Positions 12,014 through 24,152 of a stretch of 64,000 nt of DNA are shown in pieces. The stretch spans positions 186,001-250,000 of the forward strand of contig JADNRY010000030.1 in assembly GCA_015501585.1 (NCBI GenBank), in the 5' to 3' direction. The stretch's first letter is position 1. The number at the start of each line of letters is the position of its first letter. This DNA comes from Rhodocollybia butyracea. Taxonomy: Eukaryota; Basidiomycota; Agaricomycetes; Agaricales; Omphalotaceae. Below the pieces are notes generated by a model that ran no database searches, was not told the DNA's origin, and saw nothing but the letters and a program-made list of their open reading frames with translations. The translations under genes and the position numbers were made by a program.

Positions 12014-13215
12014 ATGGCTTTCACATTCATTCTTGGTCTCACCCTCTTTTTACTGACAGCTCTCGTCAATGCTGAGACGCACATTGTGAAGTTTGATAAT
12101 CAGTGCGTGTTACTCAATATATATATGCTAATTGTTTACCTGACATCCTCGGACCTCTATTTAGATGTGGTTTCGGAACTGTGAGCTTACCCCTCATTCC
12201 TCCGATCTAGTTACCGACCCCGGTGTTCTAGCCTCAGTTGATCCAAGGTTCGCCCATTAATGAGAAGCTTGGCTAATGCTAATGATAATCAGGCAACCAA
12301 GTGTTGACGACCACCGAGTATACTTTTAATGCTTCATATTCTGGAATCGCGTTCGTTCTGTTTTCTGGAGTTTGATATCTGCTAAAAAATACGACCTAGT
12401 TATCTTCAAACTGGTGTGGACATCCAGCCCACTTTGGCGTGGTCATCTTTCTGATGATTACTCCCTTACTCCCTCTAGGCACTTGTGGATTTAATGGGGA
12501 AAAATGTGGTACCGTTGAAATGACGCTCATCAATGCTATTGTCGCGGGTGGTGGATCATCGGCAGATATCTCTTACATTCCTCCGTAAGTTCCATCTTGC
12601 TCTTTGTCAGTGTCATCTGAGGTCTCAACCCAACAATCAGTCTGAAATACTCTATCCCCTACAAATTCGAGTGAGTACCTTGCAATGTTACTCCGTCTTT
12701 TCTTGTACTTTCGCTTCCAAAACAGGTTCTACGGAGGGTGTGATGGTCAGGGCGCGTCATGTACGTGCATATGCTACTCGTCATGAATTTTTTGACACGA
12801 GCATCCACTCCAGGTAGCTCCCCTGAATGCTCAGAGGCGTTTTATACGCCTGACCAGACCTATGTTCAAGTGGCATGCCAGACTGACAATGTAAGATCTC
12901 TTTGATTTGATTTGTGCGAATTGCTCATATCTGTCCTAGGTCAATATCCTTATCACATTCTGTGATGGTTTCGCTGCTAGTTCAAGTGCTGCGTCGTCCA
13001 CCGAGCCTGAATCTAGCTCATCTACTAAAGTGCCTTCGACATCCGACTCATCTATGCAGGCCTCGGCTACGGAGGCTACTACCATCGACATAACATCTAC
13101 TGCATCTGCAGCTTCCAGCACTTCCTCTTCAAGGCGGTGCCAAAACCGAAGGCGGCGCATTGACAGCCTTTCCTATGGTCTTAGAGCCCATCGTCACCGC
13201 TCTTCAGTTTCCTGA
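12014..13215 (+). CDS. secreted thaumatin-like 'glycopeptide' family protein
   Basis: Small secreted cysteine-rich protein of the basidiomycete glycopeptide type, distantly thaumatin-like. It begins MAFTFILGLTLFLLTALVNA, a clear signal peptide. Small exons assemble into the family pattern: VKFDNQCGFGT, LIQGNQVLTTTEYTFNAS, AYLQTGTCGFNGEKCGTVEM, GSSADISYIPP, YKFEFYGGCDGQGASC, EAFYTPDQTYVQVACQTDN, VNILITFC. After 12967 a Ser/Thr/Ala-rich, probably O-glycosylated linker follows, then a basic RRCQNRRRRID tail. Seven introns were inferred, including one after a 16-nt exon at 12165-12180. The biochemical role is unknown. The C-terminal frame after 13130 is the least certain part. Confidence 0.8.
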
Positions 13216-13655
13216 CTCTAAACCGAGTATTTGGTCCCCGAGTTGTTTCTGCTGCTGTATGTTGCTGTACTTGTTTGTAGTACATTTTTTTTGTTTTAGA
13301 TAGGCTGCGCGCTATCACTGGTAATTGTTGTCGGCGAGTCCGACTTTCCCGAGTGCAATAAATGTGGCGAAAAGCTGAGTCAAAGCGAGTATTATTATAC
13401 TTTACAGCTCTTTCAATGATGATGTCATCATCTGGAGAAAAGCTAACAGCGTGGGAAGACGTAAGATCACAACACGAGGCAAGTTGAACTTTCATTTTGA
13501 TCGTCAACATTTCCGTGCTTCCTTCTTTTATCATCTTTGCGACATCTAAATCACTTTACCTTGTATTTGGAACCTTTTGCCACACAAATTTCAACACTCT
13601 ATTGCGAAACCTATAAACTACCTCCAAACACTTTTCCGTTTAAATTTCTTCACAA
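13216..13655. other. intergenic / 5' UTR region
   Basis: About 440 bp. The last 150 bp before the next ATG are C/T/A-rich, with TATAAAC near 13613, about 40 bp before the start codon, typical of a fungal 5' leader. No gene was seen. Confidence 0.4.
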
Positions 13656-16600
13656 ATGTCGGAGGCAGAAGGTCTAAAGCCCATGCTCATGCGGTCTACT
13701 ACGCCAGGTGAGTATTTCATTTACGCAGATCTAATATAACGACTAACCCTTGATGATTCCAGGGCCCAGTGAAAAAGGTAATCACACTGCGGATGATAAC
13801 CACATTCAGCACTCATTCGGTTCTAGTTCTCAAATACCTTGACGGAATGGCAATGGCAGAAGATGAAGCCCGAAGCAACATTTCAGGAGCTTCTCACCCA
13901 TCTCGTTCACATCATTCTCAACGCGGCGCGTTTTCGCCTGGTAGTCAGAACGGTCAGATACTCCGGGATTTGGCCAGTTCACCTGTCAGCTATGCAAATC
14001 AGATGCCACAAGAGCAAGATGACGATGACTTGGGCTCGGATGTGCAGCAGAGATCGGATGGAGGGACAGCATTGCCTGTGGTATGTTTTGGCGGTGTTTG
14101 TCCACTATACTTGTTCCTGACATCTGCTAGCCTGAACCGGGTCCACAAGATGCCCCTGGTCCTCATTATGTGTCCTACGATTCATCATTTGGAAACTTTG
14201 GACCTTTACCTACCGATGATTACCCTTCTCAAAACAACAATTATAACACTTGGGTTGTAAGTATCCTCCGTATCTGTTGTTGCCAGGCTTACATATCCTC
14301 TAGCAACCAATGTGGACAAACGATCCTGCAAGAGCGAACGTCCCTTGGAACTTGGATACGGGGAACTCGTTTGGAGGAGGTTTTGGTGTCCAGAATACAG
14401 CGTCTCCTCGGGGTACCTCTATAGGTATTGGCGTGGAGAGTCCTTCGAGTAAGCCTCGAACGCGCTCTCAGGCGCCTTCGGCAAGAACTTCTGAGAAGCC
14501 GCGTTCAGAGCATTCAGCAGCGCCTACTGTAAGTGATCCGTGTCTGGTGGAAATATCGGTCTGATATTGTGCCAGTCACCCAAGTCAGCTTCACGTGCGC
14601 CCACGACTAGAACCGCAGATAGACCTTTGTCGCCACCCCAATCAATAGGAACCAACAAAACGAGGCCGACTGAAAAGGGAACGGTGTATCCTCCCCTCCC
14701 AGAGAGTCGCTTTGGTGAAGAATCAATGTACGATGGCCCTTCATCGCCAACCCGTTCGCGTGCCGCTCGTTCAAAGGCTCCATCCGTTTCACCCTCAGAC
14801 TCGCTTTCGCAAGTGCACATCAAACGATATACCAAGAGCCCATCGCTCCACGAAGGTTTAAACGTAAATCAATTGGAAAACGGGGCTGACTTCTCTCCAC
14901 GCAGCAACCCTCGGCAGATACCTGTGAACGGTAATGGTACGTGCGCCTTTTGATGCTGTTTTTCCTTGGTTTCATTCATTTGACCTCGTTTAGGCCGACC
15001 TCCCATGTCTCCTACGAATTTATCTCACCAGAGTCGACCCTTCTCTCCGTACCGCCATGCTGCTACTCAGGAAGATTTGCTTGCAGCAGCTACGCGTGGA
15101 CGTGCGATGGTGATTCCTGAGGAAGAAGAACCAACGAAAACTGCTTCAGTCGCACATACCAGAGCTTCGAGAGTGTCCAAGGCTCCGTCTAATGTTCCTT
15201 CCGCTGCCCCCTCTCATAGATCCCGCCAGTCTGGGGCTAGCAACGGAAAATCACCCTCCAAACAGCCCTCAGTCGCTCCTTCTCAACAGAGCCGATCAAG
15301 TCGAAAACGAGACGCGAACGCGACGCCCACTCCCACACGCCCTCATTCACCAGACGCGGATGAGCTCAATCAAGAAGAAGCGCGGATTGTCGAGCAGGCG
15401 CTCGCTTCGGCTGCCAGAACGCCACGCACGTCATATTACACGCCTTCCGTTCTCGACGCCGAAGTTCAACAAAGCTCATTCCACGACAATGAGCTCTGCA
15501 TTTTACTCCATCAACTGAAGGCACCACAGACTCACGAGCTGGTTCGAAAGGTAGTTTTGAAAGCTGTGAAGCAGAGGATGAAAAAGCTGAGCATGAGGTA
15601 TGACAATGAGGTATGCATCATCTTTAATTATTATTGAGTTCTCGGCTAATTTTCTCCTAAAGTCCATCAAGCAATATCAGAAGACTTATCATAATCATGA
15701 CCCCTTGAGTGAACTTCCTGTCGATGATTCCTCCGAAGTCCGTTTGCGGTTTTTCTTTGCATGGCCGATCGACTCACATATCCACAGGAACCTCCAAAAT
15801 GGGCATCTGATCTGAAGAGGGAGATTCTCCTCATGCAACAGCGCATCGAGAGTCTGGGACCAAAGATTGAGAACCTTCGACCCGCTCTTCCGGCCCAGTC
15901 CTATGATGAGGGAGGCAACTTTTACGACGATGATCAGTACACACACACTCCGGTAACCCAGACTGTTAACATTCGCACGCAGATTACGGGAACTATGGCA
16001 GAGTCAATGTACCAGCCCGGAACAGAAGTAGACGACGCGCCTCCCGGTGGACATCTCGAAAACGATGCGGAATACGACGATGATGATGGCGAGATGACTG
16101 AGACCACTAGGCATCGAGGGTTCCCTGCCCCCACCACAGACCAAACTCGCACACCTCCCAATTACGCTCTTTCCGATGGTCGTGATGATTCTCCTGGTCA
16201 ACAGTACTTGGAGGAGGAGTTGTACAAGTTAAGACAAAGACCATCTTCTACTGGTGCCGAAGAGACTACCTGGGATGTTCGTCGATCGGATATCCCTGAT
16301 GGGTATGACGAGGAAGAAGGCGCTCCCGCTGTCGCACCGACCATTCATGGTTCCGAAAGTGGAGATTTCGGCCGTCGGTCTACATCTCCTCCACTTCCGC
16401 CCATCCCTAGAGATGATACGGGCCAGCGGAGTGTTATTCAGCAGACTCCATGGAATGGGAACTACAATGACCATCAACAGGATCTTCCCCCATGGCAGAA
16501 GATTCATCAACGTTTACTCAGCTGGGCTATCGTATGGCCCTTGTCAGAGCTCGACGACGCTTTGAATAGTACTACCAGAGGACACCAGGTCAACGAGGTT

Positions 16601-17337
16601 GCAATGAGCATTTGGTCCACTCAGACTTACAAGCGCTATGTTCGTTCGAGGATGACTGACTCGCCTGCGGGAGTTGTAGATCGCCTTTTCGTACCACCAA
16701 ACATGGCTGATGCTATTAGCAATGCAGTCTTCAATGGAAGGCACGGAGATGCTTGCGGGATGCTTAGGGATCTGTGGAGTCCATTTGGTTTGCAGGGAAT
16801 GCCTCGGTTGTTGGTTGTGTTAGCCAAGCATCGCTCCGAAGAGGATCATTGGGTTGTTCATAGGTGTGTTGCTTCTTTGCCTCTTACTATGCCTATGCTC
16901 ATGCTGACTCTTATAGGTTTTCGCTTCCTGATGGATCATTGACAACCTATGATTCTTATCCTGAACGCACTCTTCCTGACGGCCGAGTACGTCTTTAATA
17001 ATAATAATTCTAATTTCTCGGTACTAACTTTACTTAGCCTCTTGGTTGGTGGTTCGCAATTCGGGTGGCATGGCCAAACGCCATTTATCCCAGTCCAGAC
17101 AACCTTATGCAGAAGATGGTACGGCTTCATCGCCCAATGCAGCTCGCCATCGACAATTCTGTCGCAGCAGGTGGTATCTGGCGTAACATCCTTATGGGCT
17201 CTCGCGCTGAACGAAGTTTGGATCTTGAGCGTTTGCGGGACCTCATCAACACCGAGGTGAAGAACCTTCGACAGCGAAAGCTGATGGGAAAGTTGTCCAT
17301 TAATGCGCCACGTCCGCAATGGGAGGATATGAGTTGA
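13656..17337 (+). CDS. large disordered protein with conserved C-terminal domain (function unknown)
   Basis: Multi-exon gene with start MSEAEGLKPMLMRS at 13656. The first ~700 residues are Ser/Pro/Arg-rich and probably disordered, with basic RSRxxS-type repeats. A helical block (EARIVEQALASAARTPR, then NELCILLHQL, HELVRKVVLKAVKQRMKKLS) follows near 15380-15600. Next comes EPPKWASDLKREILLMQQRI, likely coiled coil. From about 16480 the protein is folded: WQKIHQRLLSWAIVWPLSEL, DRLFVPPNMADAISNAVFNG, EEDHWVVHRFSLPDGSLTTYDS. The end is GWWFAIRVAWPNAIYPSPDN and a helical tail, stop at 17337. It looks like a basidiomycete-conserved hypothetical protein. The HW...DG..TYDS pattern faintly recalls C48 (Ulp1-type) peptidases, but I do not assign that activity. 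Confidence 0.78.
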
Positions 17338-17643
17338 GATATGGAAGGTGTATAAATGTTAAGCTGTATCTGTGTTTTATTTGTTTTTCTCTCCCTTCTG
17401 GTGTGTTCGATTGAGTTATTACTTACATTCAGATTCTCCTCTACTTGTCGTCTAGTTGTATGTATTGCAGATGGACCACATTGATCGTGTTTTCTGCTGG
17501 ACTATTTGTGCTGCCTATAGGTAATCCGTGTAGCATACAACCGGCTCTTTAGACTAAATACCAATTATATGGATAGTAAATTCAGAATTACTTAAGTTCA
17601 ATATAAGATTTGTTGCGTACCATTAGAAAAGTTAAGGAAGAGT
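17338..17643. other. convergent intergenic gap
   Basis: About 300 bp between two convergent stop codons. It should hold both 3' UTRs. Nothing else was seen. Confidence 0.4.
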
Positions 17644-17935
17644 CTAGAGATTGCCTAAGACTGCCGCAAGATCATGAATGTTCGCCTCTGCAGATGGGAG
17701 AGTTGGAGGAGGGGCCTCTGTCATCTAAGCTCTGGTTAGCAGGTACGACGATAAGCGAAAAAGGAAAACTTACTTGATACAACAAATGCGCCTGACTATC
17801 GAGTTTTGCTTTTAGTGCAACATTTTTAAACTTGGAAGCTCTAGATTCTGTTTTTCGTTTTTTAACTGCGTCTTTTGCAGCAGTATCCTTCTTTCCTTTA
17901 GAATTATGGGATTTTATCCGTTTGTTTTTGGACAT
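17644..17935 (-). CDS. small basic protein, 80 aa, unknown function
   Basis: Two exons: 17935-17774 (54 codons) and 17724-17644 (26 codons plus stop), joined across a GTAAGT...TTAG intron of 49 nt. The N-terminal half is Lys/Arg-rich (MSKNKRIKSHNSKGKKD and AVKKRKTES), with nuclear-localisation-like clusters. The second exon encodes an acidic and hydrophobic end, MTEAPPPTLPSAEANIHDL, closing with LGNL. The splice joins the frames exactly, which supports a real gene although it is too short for routine gene finding. It is divergent from YSH1 with only 79 bp between start codons. No function is assigned. Confidence 0.68.
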
Positions 17936-18014
17936 GGTCAGGAGAAAGGAAAATTACGTAAAATTGTTAGCGCGCGTTCTTGTCTTGTTCCTTCTCCAAG
18001 TTCAACTTCAAAAA
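17936..18014. promoter_or_regulatory. 79-bp shared divergent promoter region
   Basis: The only sequence between the start codons of the 80-aa basic protein (-) and YSH1 (+). It must hold both 5' leaders and probably a bidirectional promoter, unless the promoters overlap the coding exons. No TATA box was identified. Confidence 0.5.
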
Positions 18015-20965
18015 ATGGCTGATTCCCCCACATTAAGCGTCACCCTGCTGGGTGCAGGCCAAGAAGTCGGAAGGTCATGCTGTGTTCTACAATATCGAGG
18101 TAGAACAATTGTTTGTGATGCTGGCATTCATCCTGCGCATAGCGGAATGGCTTCTTTGCCATTCATTGATGATTTAGACTGGAGCACCGTCGATGCGATT
18201 CTGGTTACACAGTATGTTTCCCCTCTGTGCCACTCAAAACTGCGCCTAACATCTTCAGTTTTCACTTGGATCATGCTGCTGCTTTGACTTACATTACTGA
18301 AAAAGTATGAACTGCCTTTCGATAACATCTCTGTCTCACAATCTTGCAGACAAATTTCAGAGATGGAAAAGGCAAGGTCTACATGACCCATCCAACAAAA
18401 GCCCTTCACAAATTCATGATGCAGGATTATGTTCGAATGAGGTCAATTTGTCCATTTGCACCACGAATAATATGCTGATATTTCTACGCAGTGCTTCATC
18501 CTCTGATGCGCTATTCTCCCCTCTCGACATGTCAATGTCTCTTTCTTCAATCATCCCCATCTCCGCTCATCAGCTTATCACTCCATGTCCGGGTGTTACA
18601 TTTACGCCTTACCACGCTGGTCACGTCTTGGGTGCATGTATGTTTTTAATCGACATCGCAGGTCTGAAAATCCTTTATACTGGTGACTACTCTCGCGAAG
18701 AAGACCGACATCTTGTCAAGGCTGAAATTCCATCAATTCGACCGGACGTTCTAATCGTTGAAAGTACTTATGGTGTTCAAACGCTGGAAAGCCGACCCGA
18801 GAAGGAACTACGGTTTACAACTCTTGTTCATTCTATCATCCGGCGTGGTGGTCACGTCCTTTTACCTCAATTTGCCCTTGGTCGAGCTCAAGAGCTGCTC
18901 CTCATTTTGGACGAGTACTGGAAAAAGCACCCTGATCTTCACAATGTACCTATATACTATGCCTCTGGTCTAGCTCGCAAATCCATGGCGGTGTATCAAA
19001 CGTATATCCATACCATGAACTCAAACGTTCGGTCTAGGTTTGCCAAGCGTGATAACCCATTTGTGTTCAAGTGCGTCGTTATACCTGTTTTTCTGACAAT
19101 CGTATCTTATCATCGAAATTAGACATATATCGAATTTACCGCAACCTAGAGGCTGGGAAAAGAAAATAGCAGAAGGGCCACCTTGCGTCGTTCTCGCAAG
19201 TCCTGGTTTCATGCAATCAGGTCCAAGTCGAGAACTATTCGAGCTATGGGCTCCCGACTCTCGTAACGGTCTCATAATCACCGGTTATTCAGTCGAAGGA
19301 ACTTTGGCTAGGGTGAGTGGAGAAGTGGTTACTGGTATGAATCTGTATATACCTCAAGAGAAATCAGAATTTGTTTACCTCCTCCATTTTACCATTGAGT
19401 GAACGATGTCGACTTTCTCCTTTCAATTCCCTTGAGTTTTTTGGCTGTTAATAAGTGCTCATCCTGTTGTTTGGGTTTTCATCATAGGATATCATCAACG
19501 AACCAGACGAATTCGAATCGGTGAAGGGCGGTATGATTCCAAGAAAAATTTCGGTGGAGTATATCTCTTTCAGTGCCCATGTCGACTATTCGCAAAATTC
19601 AGAATTTATTGAAACGATCAAGGCTCAACATGTCGTACGTGGACGATTTCAGCCCTTCGGCCTTAACTCATTTATGCTGTTAGGTTCTGGTGCATGGAGA
19701 ACAAACCGCAATGGGTCGTTTACGAGCGGCTATGACGTCACGGTACAAGGAAAGAGACGAGGATGTCAAAATTCATACACCTCGTAACTGTGAAACATTG
19801 GAGCTCTCTTTTCGAGGTGAAAGAGTAGCGAAGGTACCCAGCTTTGTTTTTTTATTCCATAAGGTATGCTTATAATACATCTACAGGCCATCGGAACGCT
19901 TGCCGACCGGCCTCCTCAAGCACACGACGTAATAGCAGGTCTCTTAGTGGCTAAGGATTACTCGTACACCCTTCTTGATCCCCGAGACTTAAAAGATTTT
20001 GCTGGTTTATCGACCTGCACCGTCAACCAGCGCCAACGAATTTCCCTGGGTGTTGGTCTGGAGCTCGTTCGATGGCATTTGGAGGGTATGTACGGTAAGG
20101 TGGAAGAGGGTGTCGACAAAGACGGTACTCCTACTATGCGGGTATGTTTTCCTCTCTTTTCGAGAATCTCAATTAAAGTGAGCCATAAAAGATCATGGGG
20201 GCTGTGGATGTCAAATGCACCAAAGAAAACGAGCTGACTATCGAATGGGACTCTAGTGCAAGCAACGATATGATTGCCGATTCGACACTCGCGCTAATAA
20301 CAGGGATCGACAAGTCTCCAGCATCTGTCAAACGTGAGCGAGCGGGTGGACTAGAAGTTGCATTTCATACTAACCCCCTGTGGTTATAGTAACCAGCCAT
20401 TCACATTCGCACAAGCACAAACATCCCCATGCAGAAAAAGAATTTGATCAATTTGCGAGGAATCAAAGTCTAGCTAGGTTCCTGGAAGCTCATTTTGGAG
20501 AGGTTGAACTGCATATTCCAGATGAGATGGATGAGTCTGAGCAAGGAGAAGATGAACATGATGTTCCTTCGTTGTTTGTTCAACTCGATGAAGCAGATGC
20601 GACCATAAATCTTGTCACTTTAGTATGTGTTTTATCAGGCTGTAGGGTCACCTCGTCCACTGATTAGTCTAAATTATTAGAGCGTCTCGAGCACGAGCGA
20701 GAGCCTCAAGAAACGTGTAGAGGCGGTATTGGCCATGGCTATTACCACCATTAGCTCGCTGTCAGAATCTTTCACTACGGTTGCTCCGGCATCCCACGAG
20801 GAAGCACCTGTCGAAAGAGAAACCGTAAAATCGGTTGTTATACCCAAAGGAGAGGCGTTAAAAGTAGAGGATGATAACTCAGCGCCGTCCAATGACGGCT
20901 CTAAAGAGGACATTGTTGCTAATGAAGATAAGATGGAAGTCACGAATGGGAATCTTAACGCATGA
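18015..20965 (+). CDS. YSH1: YSH1/CPSF73, pre-mRNA 3'-end processing endonuclease
   Basis: Catalytic subunit of the cleavage and polyadenylation factor, which cuts pre-mRNA at the poly(A) site in the nucleus. It starts [20 protein letters not shown] at 18015. The metallo-beta-lactamase motif HFHLDHA is rebuilt across the first intron (18212-18258). Further signature segments are [32 protein letters not shown], a beta-CASP region with [43 protein letters not shown], and [11 protein letters not shown]. The C-terminal CPSF73-100 domain ([20 protein letters not shown] onward) is followed by a His/Lys-rich insert ([16 protein letters not shown]) and an acidic tail ending NLNA at 20965. About ten short introns were inferred. 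The full length expected of the family is present and all frames join. Confidence 0.95.
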
Positions 20966-21205
20966 TTGAACTAATCCTGACCTCTCTCGACTCAATGAAG
21001 CAATGACAGGTCGGATATTTTTCCATATTTTCGCGACGTTGTTGTAGTAGTGTATAGCCTACTTGATAATTATCTACAAAAAGCATATGTAGTGCCGTAC
21101 AAAAGTTCGTGCTAGTTGATACATATCCAAGATACAATGAATAAGCTAATAAAATATTCACGGGGAAACCACAATTTATTTACGATTCATGCTAATGAAA
21201 GAAGA

Positions 21206-21721
21206 TTAGTAGTTTTCTGACCGGTGACGCGAAAGCACGAACCTCCAGGAGCGATTTATGACTATAGGTGTCCATTTTGCAGCACGGGTAATTCTTTTCC
21301 TCTCCTTCCAACAGAGTATCGCATTGGCCCAGCTAAGTAAGCTCTCGGTCAGAGCTAGCGCTGCACATGTCTCCATTAGCCATATTCCGACGCGCATGTC
21401 GTATTTCGGGAAGAGATTCCTCTCTTTCAGTATGACTGAAACGACAGCAAGACAAGTGGAAATTGTCCACAGTGTGCTCACAGCAAATACCCACACGATT
21501 TTGAATCGCGAAAAGAGACGTGAGGAGCCATGAGGCTCGACTCGAGCGAGTGTGAGTATGGTGATATGGTAGGGTAATGTGGCTGCAAATGAAACAGGAA
21601 TAGACCAAAGAAGAGGCGAGGCAGCCAGGCTCAAACCAGTCATGGCTATTGCGCAAACAATGGTTGAAACGCCCAAAGATGCGAAAGAGAGATAGGGTAT
21701 TGGCCGCGGTAGTGAATCCAT
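21206..21721 (-). CDS. predicted four-TM membrane protein, unknown function
   Basis: Uninterrupted 171-codon frame with ATG at 21721 (MDSLPRPIPYLSFASLGVST). An in-frame TGA lies just upstream. Four hydrophobic segments are visible: residues ~10-35, ~37-60, ~75-98 (KIVWVFAVSTLWTISTCLAV) and ~110-137. The C-terminus is basic. No family was recognised; similar small multi-pass proteins are common in agarics. A longer version with an upstream exon starting near 21908 was considered, but its frame does not join the hydrophobic one. A real gene is likely but not certain. Confidence 0.55.
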   Translation of the reverse strand: MDSLPRPIPYLSFASLGVSTIVCAIAMTGLSLAASPLLWSIPVSFAATLPYHITILTLARVEPHGSSRLFSRFKIVWVFAVSTLWTISTCLAVVSVILKERNLFPKYDMRVGIWLMETCAALALTESLLSWANAILCWKERKRITRAAKWTPIVINRSWRFVLSRHRSENY

Positions 21722-22817
21722 CTTTCACTCTCTGTAAAAGCCAAGGGGATGAAATGCGAAAGAGATCGATATTTTGCGAGCATATAAACCTCGAACGCCA
21801 CAGCCAGAATACTACCTGACAACCAGCAAACCCAATCTCGTCATCAGATAGTTCATCCGGATGTTGATCCAGGGGGTTTGAAAGCCTAAGCCTGTGTCGG
21901 AGGATCATATTAGAATAATGAAACCCATTTTAAGTCGATGATTGTTCTCACAGCGGACGTACAGGTGGTTCAGATAGAATGCCGAAGGAGTTGCCAACTT
22001 GCCATGTTGTTTAGAGAAAGCGCCAGCTATGAACATCAAGATATCATCGAAGATGGAATATGATACCAGGATACATCGAAAGGCACATAGCTTCGTATAC
22101 TTGCAGTGTATCTGGGGCGCGTAGTGGGGGTATACCTATGATTCTGAATGAAGGACAGAGGTGTGGGAAGAACTTCACAGGCGCCTAGCCATCATTAGCC
22201 GATTTCCCAGTTATTCCTCTCCTATCTGCACCTCATGTACTTGCATCTATTCTCCGGGCCTCGTGTGAGATACTCATAAATCAATCTCCAGAATAACCTC
22301 TTTGCCATTTTGTCAGCGATGAGGATACCGTATGGGGTTACTTAGTATAAGTACGACCGTGGCATACAATTTGGTGGAATCTTATAGGTACATGTCGAGG
22401 AACACTGCAGCATACGGATGACACACGTTGACGCCTCGTACTGCGAGATGGCGCCGCATTCGACGAATCGAGCGTGATTCGCAGCATTTTCAATTGCGGC
22501 GTCTGGGCTGTGCCACCGACATTACCTTGCAAGCTCTGACTAGACCTTGTTTACACGATCATATGTTGTCGCTGATGGTCAACCGGAATAGATTGCTGGC
22601 GCTGTCGATTCTGGGAACAGCGCAGTGCTCAAATGATCTCGAGGCGCATACATCCAACTTACATCGATCAATGTAACCACTGGAGTAGTATGAGTAGTAT
22701 TATATGGAACGAAACTAAATAAGTATAAAATAATATGATTGGAGGGTGGGATAATGCAAGTTGAGTGTAATTTACCGTATATCTTGTCGTAACTGAAGTC
22801 ATAACTATCATAAATCT
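21722..22817. other. intergenic, about 1.1 kb
   Basis: No convincing exon or repeat was found. The part next to 22818 may contain the last exon and 3' UTR of the F-box gene. Confidence 0.4.
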
Positions 22818-24152
22818 TTACTTCGAGCATACCTGAATGAGAAGTCCTTCTTCCTCCAATACTTCCATAATAGGAGGGCGCACAATGCTCGTCTCTCGCT
22901 CTCCCACTACAATATTCAATTTCTGAATGGATTGAACGCAATCTGACTCGAGACGAAACCGCACGACATCTGCGAGAGCAGTCATGTCAAGTTCATAGAT
23001 ATCCTTCTGTTCGGTCAACCCAAGTTCTAATGTGTTTAGCATTGGAAGCAGGTTTTTGGGTGGCAGGATCGCAACGCTGTCCATCCAGATGCGAATATGT
23101 GTTATCGTCCCGGAAATCTCGAGAAAGCGCGAAAACGATTCGCTTTCAGTCTTTCCAGAGAGTTCCAGATATTCCAGCTGGGAACGGGACGAACACAGCG
23201 CGGGGTATAAGAGATTTAGCGCGGGGTCAAGCGAATAAGGGCCAGCAAGTAGCGATAGCTCCTTGAGCTGTGGGACCTGAATATCCGTCCTCGAGAGTAG
23301 GGCGTAGACATCAGTCGTAGCGCTGCATGTTCGGATGGTCCACTTCTTGAGCTTCAAAAGTGGAAGCGAAGAAACAGCGGGCCAGTTGCGAAATTCGCGA
23401 AATGCCACGTCACATTCGACAAGGTTGGGGCATAACAGCATAACTTCCAAATGGTCTATTGTATGCGAAGCCTCCGATCCAACGTATGTGGTGAGCTGAT
23501 TCCAGGGGAACTGAAACGTAGAAGGGCTCGCCGAGTCAAGGTTAACGAGAGTATTCAATTTTGGTGCATTCAAAAAGATTTCGAGCGCGGTGGGACTATC
23601 CTCCACAACGGAAATATCGAAATCAGATTCCGAATTTCTTGATAAGAAAGATAGTTCTTGGAGTAATGGGAAAGAAGAATTCTGGATCTCACGCTGCGTG
23701 GCTAATGCATCCAGGAAACCCATGGACACGTCAACAAGTGCTACACTTTGCCATCGATGGGATGCGGCCGCCAGAACAGTGAGTAGACTTTGTTGACCAC
23801 AAAATGCAGCGGTTGCAGTGATTTGAAATTGTAGTGGCGTGTTTCCAGAGCGGTCCAACCAAGCTCTGAGTACGTCGACTGCATTCTCCTCGTGTTGAGG
23901 CAGTCTGAGGTAGAAAGCGGACCATAGATATGGAAGGGACAATGAAATGGATCTCCATTTACTGCACACTTGCCCGAGCACCCATGGGCCGTGATTCACA
24001 TCGAAAACATCAGGCCATACTTCGGCCGATGAAACTGTGCTCTCGCTCTCAGAGCGGGGGGAAGTTTGAGAATCGACCGCAGACGGGGACACGGTGTATT
24101 CGAAGATAGCAAGAAGCAGTTCCGGGGGAAGAGAGTAGATTCTAGTGGGCAT
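22818..24152 (-). CDS. F-box-like protein with LRR-like tail
   Basis: Single long frame of 444 codons from ATG 24152. The N-terminus MPTRIYSLPPELLLAIFEYT is a typical F-box start; it continues GPWVLGQVCSKWRSISLSLP and LWSAFYL, the usual agaric F-box signature. The rest has irregular Leu-rich segments (HLEVMLLCPNLVECDVAF, PQLKELSLLAG, LLPMLNTLELGLTEQ) that resemble an LRR-like substrate-recognition part. Predicted role: substrate adaptor of an SCF ubiquitin ligase, inferred from family only. A good donor (GTATGC) at 22832 follows LLIQ, so the last residues (VCSK) may be replaced by a short downstream exon that I could not fix. Confidence 0.85.
   Translation of the reverse strand: MPTRIYSLPPELLLAIFEYTVSPSAVDSQTSPRSESESTVSSAEVWPDVFDVNHGPWVLGQVCSKWRSISLSLPYLWSAFYLRLPQHEENAVDVLRAWLDRSGNTPLQFQITATAAFCGQQSLLTVLAAASHRWQSVALVDVSMGFLDALATQREIQNSSFPLLQELSFLSRNSESDFDISVVEDSPTALEIFLNAPKLNTLVNLDSASPSTFQFPWNQLTTYVGSEASHTIDHLEVMLLCPNLVECDVAFREFRNWPAVSSLPLLKLKKWTIRTCSATTDVYALLSRTDIQVPQLKELSLLAGPYSLDPALNLLYPALCSSRSQLEYLELSGKTESESFSRFLEISGTITHIRIWMDSVAILPPKNLLPMLNTLELGLTEQKDIYELDMTALADVVRFRLESDCVQSIQKLNIVVGERETSIVRPPIMEVLEEEGLLIQVCSK

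Noticed and set aside
21333..21908. 191-codon minus-strand frame overlapping the four-TM protein
   Set aside because: Its translation lacks structure, while the overlapping frame has four clear membrane segments.
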